A stretch of DNA of 48,737 nt from the NCBI RefSeq assembly GCF_007989625.1, contig NZ_BJUK01000028.1, positions 1-48,737 on the forward strand, in the 5' to 3' direction. The DNA is from Bisbaumannia pacifica (GTDB taxonomy: Bacteria > Pseudomonadota > Gammaproteobacteria > Pseudomonadales > Halomonadaceae). Both the position numbers and the translations under genes were made by a program. The notes below the pieces were generated by a model. It was given only the letters and a program-made list of their open reading frames with translations. It was not told the origin of the DNA and ran no database searches. How positions within the stretch are numbered: position 1 is the first letter of the stretch; each line of letters begins with the position of its first letter. Of the stretch, positions 18,621 through 26,089 are shown piece after piece.

Positions 18621-20023
18621 ACCTCGTCGACTGGCTCTATCAGCTCACCCCCTCTCCCGGCCTGCTGCTGCTGATCGTCGGCGCGATCGCCCTGGTGGAG
18701 AGCCTGGCCCTGGTGGGCCTGATCGTACCCGGCGTGGTGCTGATCACCGCCGCCGCCTCCCTGGCCGGTCATATGCAGCTGCCGGTGAGCCTGCTGCTGC
18801 TGGTCGCCTTCCTCGGCGCCGTGATCGGCGACGGCTTGAGCTTCGCCCTCGGCCATGCCCAGCGCGAGCGCGTCCCCGGCCTCTGGCCGTTTCGCCGCCA
18901 TCCGGAGTGGCTGGCGCGAGGGGCGCGCTTCTTTCGCCGCCACGGCGCCCTGTCGGTGCTCTTCGCCCGCTTCGTGGGGCCGGTGCGCCCCATCGTGCCG
19001 ATGATCGCCGGCATCCTGCACATGTCGCCCTGGACCTTCCTGTGGGTCAACCTGCTCTCGGCGCTGCTCTGGGCGCCGGCCTATGTGCTGCCCGGCTACC
19101 TACTCGGGCGCACCTGGCAGCAGTTGCTGGCGATCCCCCCCGGCGCCCAGCAGTGGCTGCTATGGCTGGCCGCCATCGTGACCGGCGCGGCGCTCTGTTT
19201 CAGCTGGCTGCGCCACCAGTTGGCCCGGGAGGGGCGCCTCTACCGCTGGCTGGCCCGCATGGCTCGGGGCGGCGGCAATCGGCGACGTCTCTGGCAATGG
19301 CTGCGCGCCCCGCGCCCCCAGGGCGAGGTGCCCCTGGCCTCCCTGAGCCTGCTGATGCTCGGCCTGGTGGCGCTCTGCCTGTGGAGCCTCTGGGTCCTGG
19401 AAGCCGAGGGCCCCCTGCCCATGGACCGCGAGATTCATGCCCTGGTCGCCGCCCTGGAGTGGCCCTGGCTGACGGCCGCGGGGCAGGCCTTGGCGCGCAT
19501 CGGCGACGCCTACGGCATCCTGGCATTAAGCCTGCCCTGGTTGGCCTGGCTGCTCTGGGCCCGACATCTCTCCGCCTTCCTGCATCTCGGCCTGGGGCTG
19601 GTCGGCATCGCCGTGGCCAATACGCTGTTCAAGCATCTGGGGGGGCGCGCTCGCCCGGAGGTCCCGGACTACCTGAACGGCTCGCTCTCCTACCCCAGCG
19701 CCCACACCTCCACCGCCGTGGTGCTGTTCGGCCTGGGCGCCGCCTTCGTCGCCCAGGAGCTGCCGCCCCGGCAGCGTGCCTGGCTCTACTGGCTGGCGAT
19801 CCTGGCCTGCGTGCCCATGGCCCTGTCGCGACTGGCCATCGGCGTGCACTGGGCCAGCGACCTGGTGGGCGGCGCCTTGCTCGGCCTGGTGGCCTGCGCC
19901 CTGGTGCGCCTGAGCTATCAGCGGTTTCCCCATCGCCCCCTGAGCCCGACGCCCTGGCCGGTCCTGGTCATCCTCTCAATATTATTGCTGACGGCAAGGC
20001 TGGCCTGGCTACCAGCCACGTAA
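18617..20023 (+). CDS. DedA / PAP2 phosphatase fusion membrane protein
   Basis: The 468-residue polytopic inner-membrane protein has an N-terminal DedA (VTT) domain, about 1-185, with GLIVPGVVLI, GAVIGDGLSFALG and the FARFVGPVRPIVPMIAG motif. A basic linker follows near 210-225, then a C-terminal PAP2 phosphatase domain. The three PAP2 motifs are readable: KHLGGRARP, SYPSAHT, and SRLAIGVHWASD, so the phosphatase should be active. DedA proteins are linked to lipid scrambling or undecaprenyl phosphate transport, and PAP2 domains dephosphorylate lipid pyrophosphates, so lipid-carrier recycling is a reasonable inference. It starts within the stop of the preceding GGDEF-like gene (ATGA), suggesting a shared operon. 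Confidence 0.85.
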   Translation: MNLVDWLYQLTPSPGLLLLIVGAIALVESLALVGLIVPGVVLITAAASLAGHMQLPVSLLLLVAFLGAVIGDGLSFALGHAQRERVPGLWPFRRHPEWLARGARFFRRHGALSVLFARFVGPVRPIVPMIAGILHMSPWTFLWVNLLSALLWAPAYVLPGYLLGRTWQQLLAIPPGAQQWLLWLAAIVTGAALCFSWLRHQLAREGRLYRWLARMARGGGNRRRLWQWLRAPRPQGEVPLASLSLLMLGLVALCLWSLWVLEAEGPLPMDREIHALVAALEWPWLTAAGQALARIGDAYGILALSLPWLAWLLWARHLSAFLHLGLGLVGIAVANTLFKHLGGRARPEVPDYLNGSLSYPSAHTSTAVVLFGLGAAFVAQELPPRQRAWLYWLAILACVPMALSRLAIGVHWASDLVGGALLGLVACALVRLSYQRFPHRPLSPTPWPVLVILSILLLTARLAWLPAT

Positions 20024-20102
20024 GCCGGAAGCGCTCCCCTATTGGGTCAAGAGTTTCCTTCCGGCTTCGAGCTTCCAGGCGCGAAGCGCCACCCTTCCGG
20101 CT
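20022..20102. repeat. REP-like cluster of inverted repeats
   Basis: AAGCCGGAAG (20022-20031) is repeated in inverse as CTTCCGGCTT (20058-20067), and a further CCTTCCGGCT lies at 20093-20102. Between them GGCGCGAAGCGCC is a short self-complementary segment. The cluster fills most of the gap between the convergent DedA-PAP2 and LysE genes and resembles a repetitive extragenic palindrome; it could also stop transcription. Whether it recurs in the genome cannot be seen from this window. Confidence 0.45.
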
Positions 20103-20146
20103 CAGGACGCAGCCCGGGCGGCTCCGGGTATGGCCCGAGCCCCGGA

Positions 20147-20770
20147 TCAACCCAGCGCCAGCCAGGCACCGACGCCGATCATCAGCATTCCCGCCAGGCG
20201 ATTGAGCAGGCGCACCTTGCCGCGCTCGCCCAGCAGGCGCCGGGCGCCACGCCCGCCGCTGGCATAGAGCAGCAAACAGGTGAACTCGATGGTCAGGATC
20301 ATCGCCACCAGCACGGCCAGCTGCGGCCCCAGGGGACGGCCGGCATCCAGGAAGGGCGGCAGCAGGGCGACGAAGAAGGCCCAGCCCTTGGGGTTGGCCA
20401 CGGCGGTGACCAGCCCCTGGGTGAAGAGCTCACGCCGCGAGGCCCGCGGCACCGACACCTCTCCGGAGGGAATCGCCATCCGCCCCCGGGAGCGCCATAG
20501 CTGCACCCCCAGGTAGGCCAGGTAAGCCCCACCCAGCCACTTGAACAGGGCGAAGGCCTCGGGGTAACGCAGCATCAGGGTCGCCACCCCGGCGCCGGCG
20601 GCCACCGCCACCAGCCCCACCCCCAGCAGCTCGCCGGCCATCATCCATAGGGTGCGCCTGACGCCCTGGGTCATGCCCAGTACCATGGCCAGGGTCATGC
20701 ATAACCCCGGGGTCAGCGAGACCAGGAAAAACGTGGGCACGAAGACCGACAACTGGGCCAGTCCCATCAT
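20147..20770 (-). CDS. LysE/RhtB family amino acid exporter
   Basis: This is a 207-residue inner-membrane protein with about six hydrophobic helices. The N-terminus (FFLVSLTPGLCMTLAMVLGMTQG) and the following GGAYLAYLGVQLWRSR segment are characteristic of the LysE/RhtB translocator superfamily, which exports amino acids and related small molecules. The substrate cannot be read from the sequence. A perfect AAGGAGG lies 8 bases before the first of two adjacent ATG codons. It follows ubiX-mpl on the opposite side of a 61-base gap, in the tandem order LysE-ubiX-mpl on the minus strand, though a functional link is not apparent. Confidence 0.85.
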   Translation of the reverse strand: MMGLAQLSVFVPTFFLVSLTPGLCMTLAMVLGMTQGVRRTLWMMAGELLGVGLVAVAAGAGVATLMLRYPEAFALFKWLGGAYLAYLGVQLWRSRGRMAIPSGEVSVPRASRRELFTQGLVTAVANPKGWAFFVALLPPFLDAGRPLGPQLAVLVAMILTIEFTCLLLYASGGRGARRLLGERGKVRLLNRLAGMLMIGVGAWLALG

Positions 20771-20831
20771 CGCAATAACCTCCTTGTTATCAATAACCCA
20801 CCAGGGGCCAGGCTCCCCTCGCGGCTTGTCC

Positions 20832-21449
20832 CTATTCCCCCCAACGGGGCATTAAGCGGTGCTCGATGCCCAACTGATTGAGGATCCGTGCAACGATAAA
20901 GTCGACCAGGTCCTCCACCGTCTGCGGCTGGTGATAGAAGCCCGGCGCCGCCGGCAGGATCACCGCCCCCAGGCGGGTCAGGCTGAGCATATGCTCGAGG
21001 TGGATCGCCGAGAGTGGCGCCTCCCGGGGCACCAGGATCAGTTGGCGACGCTCCTTGAGGGCCACGTCGGCGGCGCGCTCGATCAGGTTGTTGCTGGCCC
21101 CCGTGGCCACCGCAGACAAGGTGCCCGTCGAGCAGGGGCAGATCACCATGGCCGACGGCGCCCCGGAGCCAGAGGCCACCGGCGCCATCCAGTCCTCCCG
21201 GGCGAAGCAGCGGATCTGCCCGGGCCGAGCGCCACAGCGCTCGGTCAGCGCCTCGGCCAGGCGCTCGGGCTGGGCCGGCAGCTTAGCCTCGGTTTCGGTG
21301 CTGATCACCAGGTGAGCGGCCTTGGAGATCATCACCCAGACTTCCCGGTTGGCCGCCACCAGGGCCTCGATCAGGCGCAGGCCATACTGTGCGCCGGAGG
21401 CCCCGGTCAGGGCCACGGTGACCGGCGAGCCGAACGCCCCCTCAGCCAT
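20832..21449 (-). CDS. ubiX: Flavin prenyltransferase UbiX
   Basis: UbiX makes the prenylated FMN cofactor needed by the UbiD decarboxylase in ubiquinone synthesis. The 205 residues hold the flavin-binding TGASGAQYGLRL at the N-terminus, CPCSTGTLSAVATGASNNLIERAADVALKE in two parts around the FMN phosphate, and REAPLSAIHLEHM and PAAPGFYHQPQ near the C-terminus. The start overlaps the end of mpl by eight bases, so the two are co-translated; mpl-ubiX is a frequent pair in gammaproteobacteria. Confidence 0.95.
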   Translation of the reverse strand: MAEGAFGSPVTVALTGASGAQYGLRLIEALVAANREVWVMISKAAHLVISTETEAKLPAQPERLAEALTERCGARPGQIRCFAREDWMAPVASGSGAPSAMVICPCSTGTLSAVATGASNNLIERAADVALKERRQLILVPREAPLSAIHLEHMLSLTRLGAVILPAAPGFYHQPQTVEDLVDFIVARILNQLGIEHRLMPRWGE

Positions 21450-22809
21450 GGGCCACCTCCAGGGCGGCCAGCAGCTTGTCGTGGATGCCGCCGAAGCCGC
21501 CGTTGGACATCACCACGATACGATCGCCGGGACGCGCCTCGGCCACCAGGGCACGAACCAAGGACTCGATCTCCGCCTCGATGCGTGCCGGCACCGGACT
21601 GGCGGCCACGACCTCCTCCAGCGACCAGTCGAGCCCCGCCGGCTGGTACCACCAGACCGCATCGGCCTCGCTCACGCTATCGCCGAGGCGGGTCCGCAGG
21701 CTGCCCAGGCGCATGGTATTGGAGCGCGGTTCGATCACTGCCAGCAGGCGCCCGCCATCGCCGGCGGCCTTGAGCCCGCCCAGGGTGGCGGCGATGGCGG
21801 TGGGGTGGTGGGCGAAATCGTCGATCACCCGGATACCGGCCACCTCGCCGCGCAGCTCCTGGCGCCGCCGCGGGGTCTCGAAGCGCGACAACGCCGCCGC
21901 CCCTCGAGCCAGGTCCAGGCCGCACTCATGGGCCGCGGCCAGGGCCGCCAGGGCGTTGCGGGCGTTGTATTCGCCGCTCGAGGACCACTCCACCACGGCA
22001 TCCGCCTCGCCATGCATCACCCGGAAGCGGCTAGCGTCCGGACGCTCGAGCACGAATTGCCAATCGCTGCCCGCCTCGGCGCCGAAACGCACCACCGGGC
22101 TCCAGCGTCCCATCGCCAGCACCCGCTCCAGGGCCGGGGCGTTATCGGCCACCAGCAGGCGCCCCTTGCCGGGCACGGTACGCACCAGGTGGTGGAACTG
22201 CCGTTCGATGGCCGCCAGGTCGGGGAAGATATCCGCGTGGTCGTACTCCAGGTTGCCCAGTACGGCGATCTCGGGGCGGTAGTGAACGAACTTGGAGCGC
22301 TTGTCGAAGAAGGCAGTGTCGTACTCGTCGGCCTCCACCACGAAGGGCGCCCCGGGATCGCCGAGGCGTGCCGAGACGCCGAAGTTGCGCGGCACCCCGC
22401 CGATCAGAAAGCCCGGCGCCAAGCCGGCGCTCTCCAGCAGCCAGGCGGTCAGGCTCGCCGTGGTGGTCTTGCCGTGGGTACCCGCCACGGCGATCACCCG
22501 CCGCCCCGGCAGGACATGCTCGGCCAGCCACTGGGGCCCGGAGACATAGGGCAGGCCGGCATTCAACACCGCCTCCACCTCCGGATTGCCTCGGGACAGG
22601 GCGTTGCCGATCACCACCAGGTCCGGTGCCGGCGAAAGGTGCTCTTCCGCGTAGCCCTCTTGCAGGGTGATTCCCGCCGCCGCGAGCTGGGTGCTCATGG
22701 GCGGATAGACATTGGCGTCGGAGCCGCTGACCGTATGCCCCAGCTCCCGCGCCAGCAGGGCCAGACTGCCCATGAAGGTGCCACAGATTCCGATGATATG
22801 CAGATGCAT
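21442..22809 (-). CDS. mpl: UDP-MurNAc:L-Ala-gamma-D-Glu-meso-DAP ligase (peptidoglycan recycling)
   Basis: Mpl attaches recycled tripeptide to UDP-MurNAc. The 455-residue Mur ligase has an N-terminal Rossmann domain (HIIGICGTFMGSLALLARELGH, the family hallmark that differs from MurC), the ATP loop AGTHGKTTTASL near 115, EADEYDTAFFDKRSKF, and the C-terminal domain with DDFAHHPTAI. It complements the lytic enzymes elsewhere in the window, whose products it helps to recycle. The start is divergent from the phosphofructokinase gene across a 235-base gap. Confidence 0.95.
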   Translation of the reverse strand: MHLHIIGICGTFMGSLALLARELGHTVSGSDANVYPPMSTQLAAAGITLQEGYAEEHLSPAPDLVVIGNALSRGNPEVEAVLNAGLPYVSGPQWLAEHVLPGRRVIAVAGTHGKTTTASLTAWLLESAGLAPGFLIGGVPRNFGVSARLGDPGAPFVVEADEYDTAFFDKRSKFVHYRPEIAVLGNLEYDHADIFPDLAAIERQFHHLVRTVPGKGRLLVADNAPALERVLAMGRWSPVVRFGAEAGSDWQFVLERPDASRFRVMHGEADAVVEWSSSGEYNARNALAALAAAHECGLDLARGAAALSRFETPRRRQELRGEVAGIRVIDDFAHHPTAIAATLGGLKAAGDGGRLLAVIEPRSNTMRLGSLRTRLGDSVSEADAVWWYQPAGLDWSLEEVVAASPVPARIEAEIESLVRALVAEARPGDRIVVMSNGGFGGIHDKLLAALEVAHG

Positions 22810-22860
22810 CCCGAGCCTCCTTGACGATGGCGGGAGACTAGCATGGGCCCGAAATCGCCA

Positions 22861-22951
22861 CCAGCGAGGCCGTCGACCTCACACGTCGATGGCCGAGGGG
22901 CGCTGGGGTAGGACGGAGCAAAGCGTGCTAACGGCGATAGCCCTGCCCCAG
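22861..22951. repeat. Two overlapping inverted repeats in the mpl-pfp gap
   Basis: GGCCGTCGAC and GTCGATGGCC (22868-22894, one G-T pair) form a hairpin flanked by outer arms CCAGCG (22861-22866) and CGCTGG (22901-22906). The CTGGGGTAGG at 22903 can instead pair with CCTGCCCCAG ending at 22951, so two structures compete for the same bases. The rest of the 235-base divergent gap holds both promoters, which I cannot place with confidence. A repeat element or a leader structure of the downstream gene are both possible. Confidence 0.4.
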
Positions 22952-23044
22952 TCTGCGGATGCAGCCAACGCCACTTTCGACTAAGATAGGCCACCGACTT
23001 TACCCCCCTATGACGATCAGAAATCCAGGAGCGAAGCTGCCCCC

Positions 23045-24304
23045 ATGGCCACGCACAACGCCTTCTATGCCCAGTCCGGTGGCGTCACCGCCGTTATCAA
23101 CGCCAGCGCCTGTGGCGTGATCGAGGCCTGCCGCCGCCACGACGACCGCATCGGCAAGGTCTACGCCGGACACAACGGCATTATCGGCGCCCTCACCGAG
23201 GATCTGATCGACGTGTCCCAGGAGTCCGACGAGGCCATCGCGGCGCTGCGCCACACCCCCGGTGGCGCCTTCGGCTCCTGCCGCTACAAGCTCAAGGATA
23301 TCGAGACCCACCGCGCCCAGTACGAGCGCCTGATCGAGGTCTTCAAGGCCCACGATATCCGCTACTTCTTCTACAACGGCGGCGGCGACAGCGCCGACAC
23401 CTGTCTCAAGGTCTCCCAGCTCTCCGAGAAGCTCGGCTACCCGCTGACTGCCATTCACGTGCCCAAGACCGTGGACAACGACCTGCCGATCACCGACAAC
23501 TCCCCCGGCTTCGGCAGCGTGGCCAAGTACATCGCCACCTCCACCCGGGAAGCGGCCCTGGATATCGCCTCCATGTGCGCCACCTCCACCAAGGTGTTCG
23601 TCCTCGAGGTAATGGGTCGCCACGCCGGCTGGATCGCCGCCGCCGGCGCCCTGGCCGGCGAGGGCGAGGGCGAGCCGCCCCACCTGGTGATCTTCCCCGA
23701 GGTGGCCTTCGACCGGGAAGCCGTGATGGCTCGAGTCGACGAGGCGGTGCGCAAGTACGGCTACTGCGTGATCGTGGTCTCCGAGGGCGCCCACTACGGC
23801 GACGGCACCTTCCTCGCCGACTCCGGCAACACCGACGCTTTCGGCCACCGCCAGTTGGGTGGCGTAGCGCCGACGCTGGCCGGCATGATCAAGCAGGACC
23901 TGGGGTACAAGTACCACTGGGCCGTCGCCGACTACCTGCAGCGCGCCGCCCGCCACCTGGCCTCCAAGACCGACGTGGAGCAGGCCTATGCGGTGGGCAA
24001 GCATGCCGTGGAACTGGCCCTGGCCGGCAAGAACGCCATGATGCCCGCCATCAAGCGCGTATCCGAGGCGCCCTATGAGTGGGCCATCGAGGCCGCGCCC
24101 CTGGCCGAGATCGCCAACCGCGAGAAGTTCATGCCCAAGGAGTTTATCCGCGAGGATGGCTTCGGCATCACCGAGGCGTGCCGCCGCTACCTGTCGCCGC
24201 TGATCCAGGGCGAAGACTTCCCGCCCTTCGAAAACGGCCTGCCCAAGGTGGCCAAGCTGAAGCTGGCCAAGGTCGAGCGCCGCTTGCCCGACTTCACCCT
24301 CTGA
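23045..24304 (+). CDS. pfp: Phosphofructokinase, probably pyrophosphate-dependent
   Basis: This 419-residue PfkA-superfamily enzyme phosphorylates fructose-6-phosphate. Two positions separate PPi from ATP enzymes: at NGGGDS (111-116) the Gly that admits ATP in E. coli GGDGS is replaced by Asp, and PKTVDND (140-146) has Lys where ATP enzymes have PGTIDND. Both point to pyrophosphate as phosphoryl donor, which would make the step reversible. MGRHAGWIAA (about 194-203) is the sugar-binding segment. The start follows an AGGAGC site. It is placed directly before pilD-coaE-yacG, a location often held by pilB-pilC in pseudomonads. Confidence 0.88.
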   Translation: MATHNAFYAQSGGVTAVINASACGVIEACRRHDDRIGKVYAGHNGIIGALTEDLIDVSQESDEAIAALRHTPGGAFGSCRYKLKDIETHRAQYERLIEVFKAHDIRYFFYNGGGDSADTCLKVSQLSEKLGYPLTAIHVPKTVDNDLPITDNSPGFGSVAKYIATSTREAALDIASMCATSTKVFVLEVMGRHAGWIAAAGALAGEGEGEPPHLVIFPEVAFDREAVMARVDEAVRKYGYCVIVVSEGAHYGDGTFLADSGNTDAFGHRQLGGVAPTLAGMIKQDLGYKYHWAVADYLQRAARHLASKTDVEQAYAVGKHAVELALAGKNAMMPAIKRVSEAPYEWAIEAAPLAEIANREKFMPKEFIREDGFGITEACRRYLSPLIQGEDFPPFENGLPKVAKLKLAKVERRLPDFTL

Positions 24305-24332
24305 TCGACCCGCGACCCTCAGGAGCCCCGCC

Positions 24333-25187
24333 ATGCTCGCCGAGCTTTCCCCCAGCCTGCTATGGCCCCTGGCGGCGGTGCTGGGGCTCTGCCTGGGCAG
24401 TTTCCTCAATGTGGTGATCGCCCGCCTGCCGGTGATGCTGATGCAGGGCTGGCGGGCCGAGGCCCGCGAGGCCCTGGAACTGGAACCGGAGGAGGACGAG
24501 CGCCTCGGCCTGGCCCGGCCCGCCTCCCGCTGCCCCGGCTGCGGCGCCGCCATCGCCTGGCATGACAACATCCCCCTGCTGGGCTACCTGAAGCGGCGCG
24601 GGCGCTGTGCCGACTGCGGCATGCGCATCAGCCCACAGTATCCGCTGGTGGAGCTGGCCGGGGGAGCCCTGGCCCTGGCGGTGGTGATCCTGCATGGCGC
24701 CGATCTGGCGGCGCTGTTCCTGCTCGGCGCCTGCCTGGCGCTGCTGGCCCTGGCCGCCATCGACTTCCGCACCCAGTTGCTCCCCGACTCGATCACCCTG
24801 CCGCTGCTCTGGGCGGGGCTGCTCTACCAGCTGCTGTTCCAGCCGCTGATGCTCTCCAGCGCGGTGGTCGGCGCCATGGCCGGCTACCTGTCGCTGTGGG
24901 GCTTCTACTGGCTGTTCAAGCTGGTCACCGGCAAGGAGGGCATGGGCTATGGTGACTTCAAGCTACTGGCGGCGCTGGGCGCCTGGCTGGGCTGGCAGTT
25001 CCTGCCGCTGCTGCTGATCCTCTCCGCCGGCATCGGTGCCATCATCGGCATCCTGGTGCAACTGGCCCTGCCGCGGCTGCGCGGCGCGCCCATGCCCTTC
25101 GGCCCCTTCCTGGCCCTGGCCGGCTGGGTGGCCCTGCTGTTCGGCGCCCCGCTGCTGGCCTCCTATCGGGGCCTGACCGGACTTTAA
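24333..25187 (+). CDS. pilD: Prepilin peptidase / N-methyltransferase PilD
   Basis: PilD cleaves and N-methylates type IV prepilins and type II secretion pseudopilins at the inner membrane. The 284-residue protein has the N-terminal zinc domain with two CXXC pairs (CPGC and CADC, about 68-95), several transmembrane helices, and the catalytic aspartates in AAIDFRTQLLPD and GYGDFKLLAALGAW. The start has a CAGGAG site. No pilin, PilB or PilC gene is adjacent, so its substrates are encoded elsewhere. It is followed by coaE and yacG in the standard order. Confidence 0.95.
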   Translation: MLAELSPSLLWPLAAVLGLCLGSFLNVVIARLPVMLMQGWRAEAREALELEPEEDERLGLARPASRCPGCGAAIAWHDNIPLLGYLKRRGRCADCGMRISPQYPLVELAGGALALAVVILHGADLAALFLLGACLALLALAAIDFRTQLLPDSITLPLLWAGLLYQLLFQPLMLSSAVVGAMAGYLSLWGFYWLFKLVTGKEGMGYGDFKLLAALGAWLGWQFLPLLLILSAGIGAIIGILVQLALPRLRGAPMPFGPFLALAGWVALLFGAPLLASYRGLTGL

Positions 25188-25217
25188 GCGGGCTGTCGTG
25201 CCCCTAAGGAGCGCCTA

Positions 25218-25832
25218 ATGAGCCTGACCATCGGCGTCACCGGCGGCATCGCCTCCGGCAAGTCCACCGTGGCCCGCGCCTTCGCCGCACTCGGCATTCC
25301 CTGGGTGGATGCCGACGATATCGCCCGGGAGGTGGTGGAACCCGGTGAGCCGGCCCTGGCCGCCATCGCCGAGCGCTACGGCGCGCGGGTGCTGGACGAC
25401 GCCGGCGGGCTGAATCGCCGTGCGCTCCGCGAGATCGTCTTCGCCGCCCCCGAGGAGCGCCGCTGGCTGGAGTCCCAGACCCACCCACGCATCCGCGAAC
25501 GTCTAGAGGCGTGCCTGGCCGACATGGCCGCCGGTCCCGCCCCCTATCACCTGCTGGTCTCGCCGCTGCTCCTCGAGTCGGGGCAGGCGACCCTGGTGGA
25601 TCGTATCCTGGTGGTCGACGTCCCGGAGGCGGAGCAGGTCCAGCGTACCGCCAACCGCGACGGCGTCGACGAGACCCAGGCCCGGGCCATTATCGCCGCC
25701 CAGCTGGATCGCCGGGCCCGCCTGGCCCGGGCCGACGATATCATCGACAATAGTGGCAACGAGGCGGCCCTGACCCGCCAGGTCGAAGCCCTGGACCGAC
25801 GCTACCGCCGACTGGCCGAGGCCCGTCGCTGA
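25218..25832 (+). CDS. coaE: Dephospho-CoA kinase
   Basis: CoaE catalyses the last step of coenzyme A synthesis, phosphorylating the ribose 3'-hydroxyl of dephospho-CoA. The 204-residue P-loop kinase has [12 protein letters not shown] at residue 6, [13 protein letters not shown], and [11 protein letters not shown], all family motifs. It lies 30 bases behind pilD and the same distance before yacG. Confidence 0.96.
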   Translation: MSLTIGVTGGIASGKSTVARAFAALGIPWVDADDIAREVVEPGEPALAAIAERYGARVLDDAGGLNRRALREIVFAAPEERRWLESQTHPRIRERLEACLADMAAGPAPYHLLVSPLLLESGQATLVDRILVVDVPEAEQVQRTANRDGVDETQARAIIAAQLDRRARLARADDIIDNSGNEAALTRQVEALDRRYRRLAEARR

Positions 25833-25861
25833 GCCGCCCCCGCACGATCGGAGTATTCCCC

Positions 25862-26089
25862 ATGAGCCAGACCGCCCCCCTGGAAGTACCCTGCCCCACC
25901 TGTCACAAGAAGGTGGCCTGGAGCGAGGCCAATGTCCACCGCCCCTTCTGCAGCGAACGCTGCAAGCTGATCGACCTGGGCGCCTGGGCCGACGGCAGCC
26001 ATCGCATCGCCGGCGAGCCCGCCATGGACGAGACCGAGATCGACGAGATGGTGCTGCGCGCCGAGCGCGACGCCGGCCTGGAGCCCTGA
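25862..26089 (+). CDS. yacG: DNA gyrase inhibitor YacG (zinc protein)
   Basis: YacG is a small zinc-binding protein reported to bind GyrB and inhibit gyrase. The 75 residues contain the CPTC and FCSERCK zinc ligands (CX2C, then CX3C), followed by [15 protein letters not shown], typical of the family, and an acidic tail. The stop overlaps the next start as TGATG. Confidence 0.95.
   Translation: MSQTAPLEVPCPTCHKKVAWSEANVHRPFCSERCKLIDLGAWADGSHRIAGEPAMDETEIDEMVLRAERDAGLEP

Noticed and set aside
18907-20205. 432-codon plus-strand frame overlapping the DedA-PAP2 gene
   Set aside because: Pro/Gly/Arg-rich out-of-frame reading of a recognised gene, with no motif of its own.
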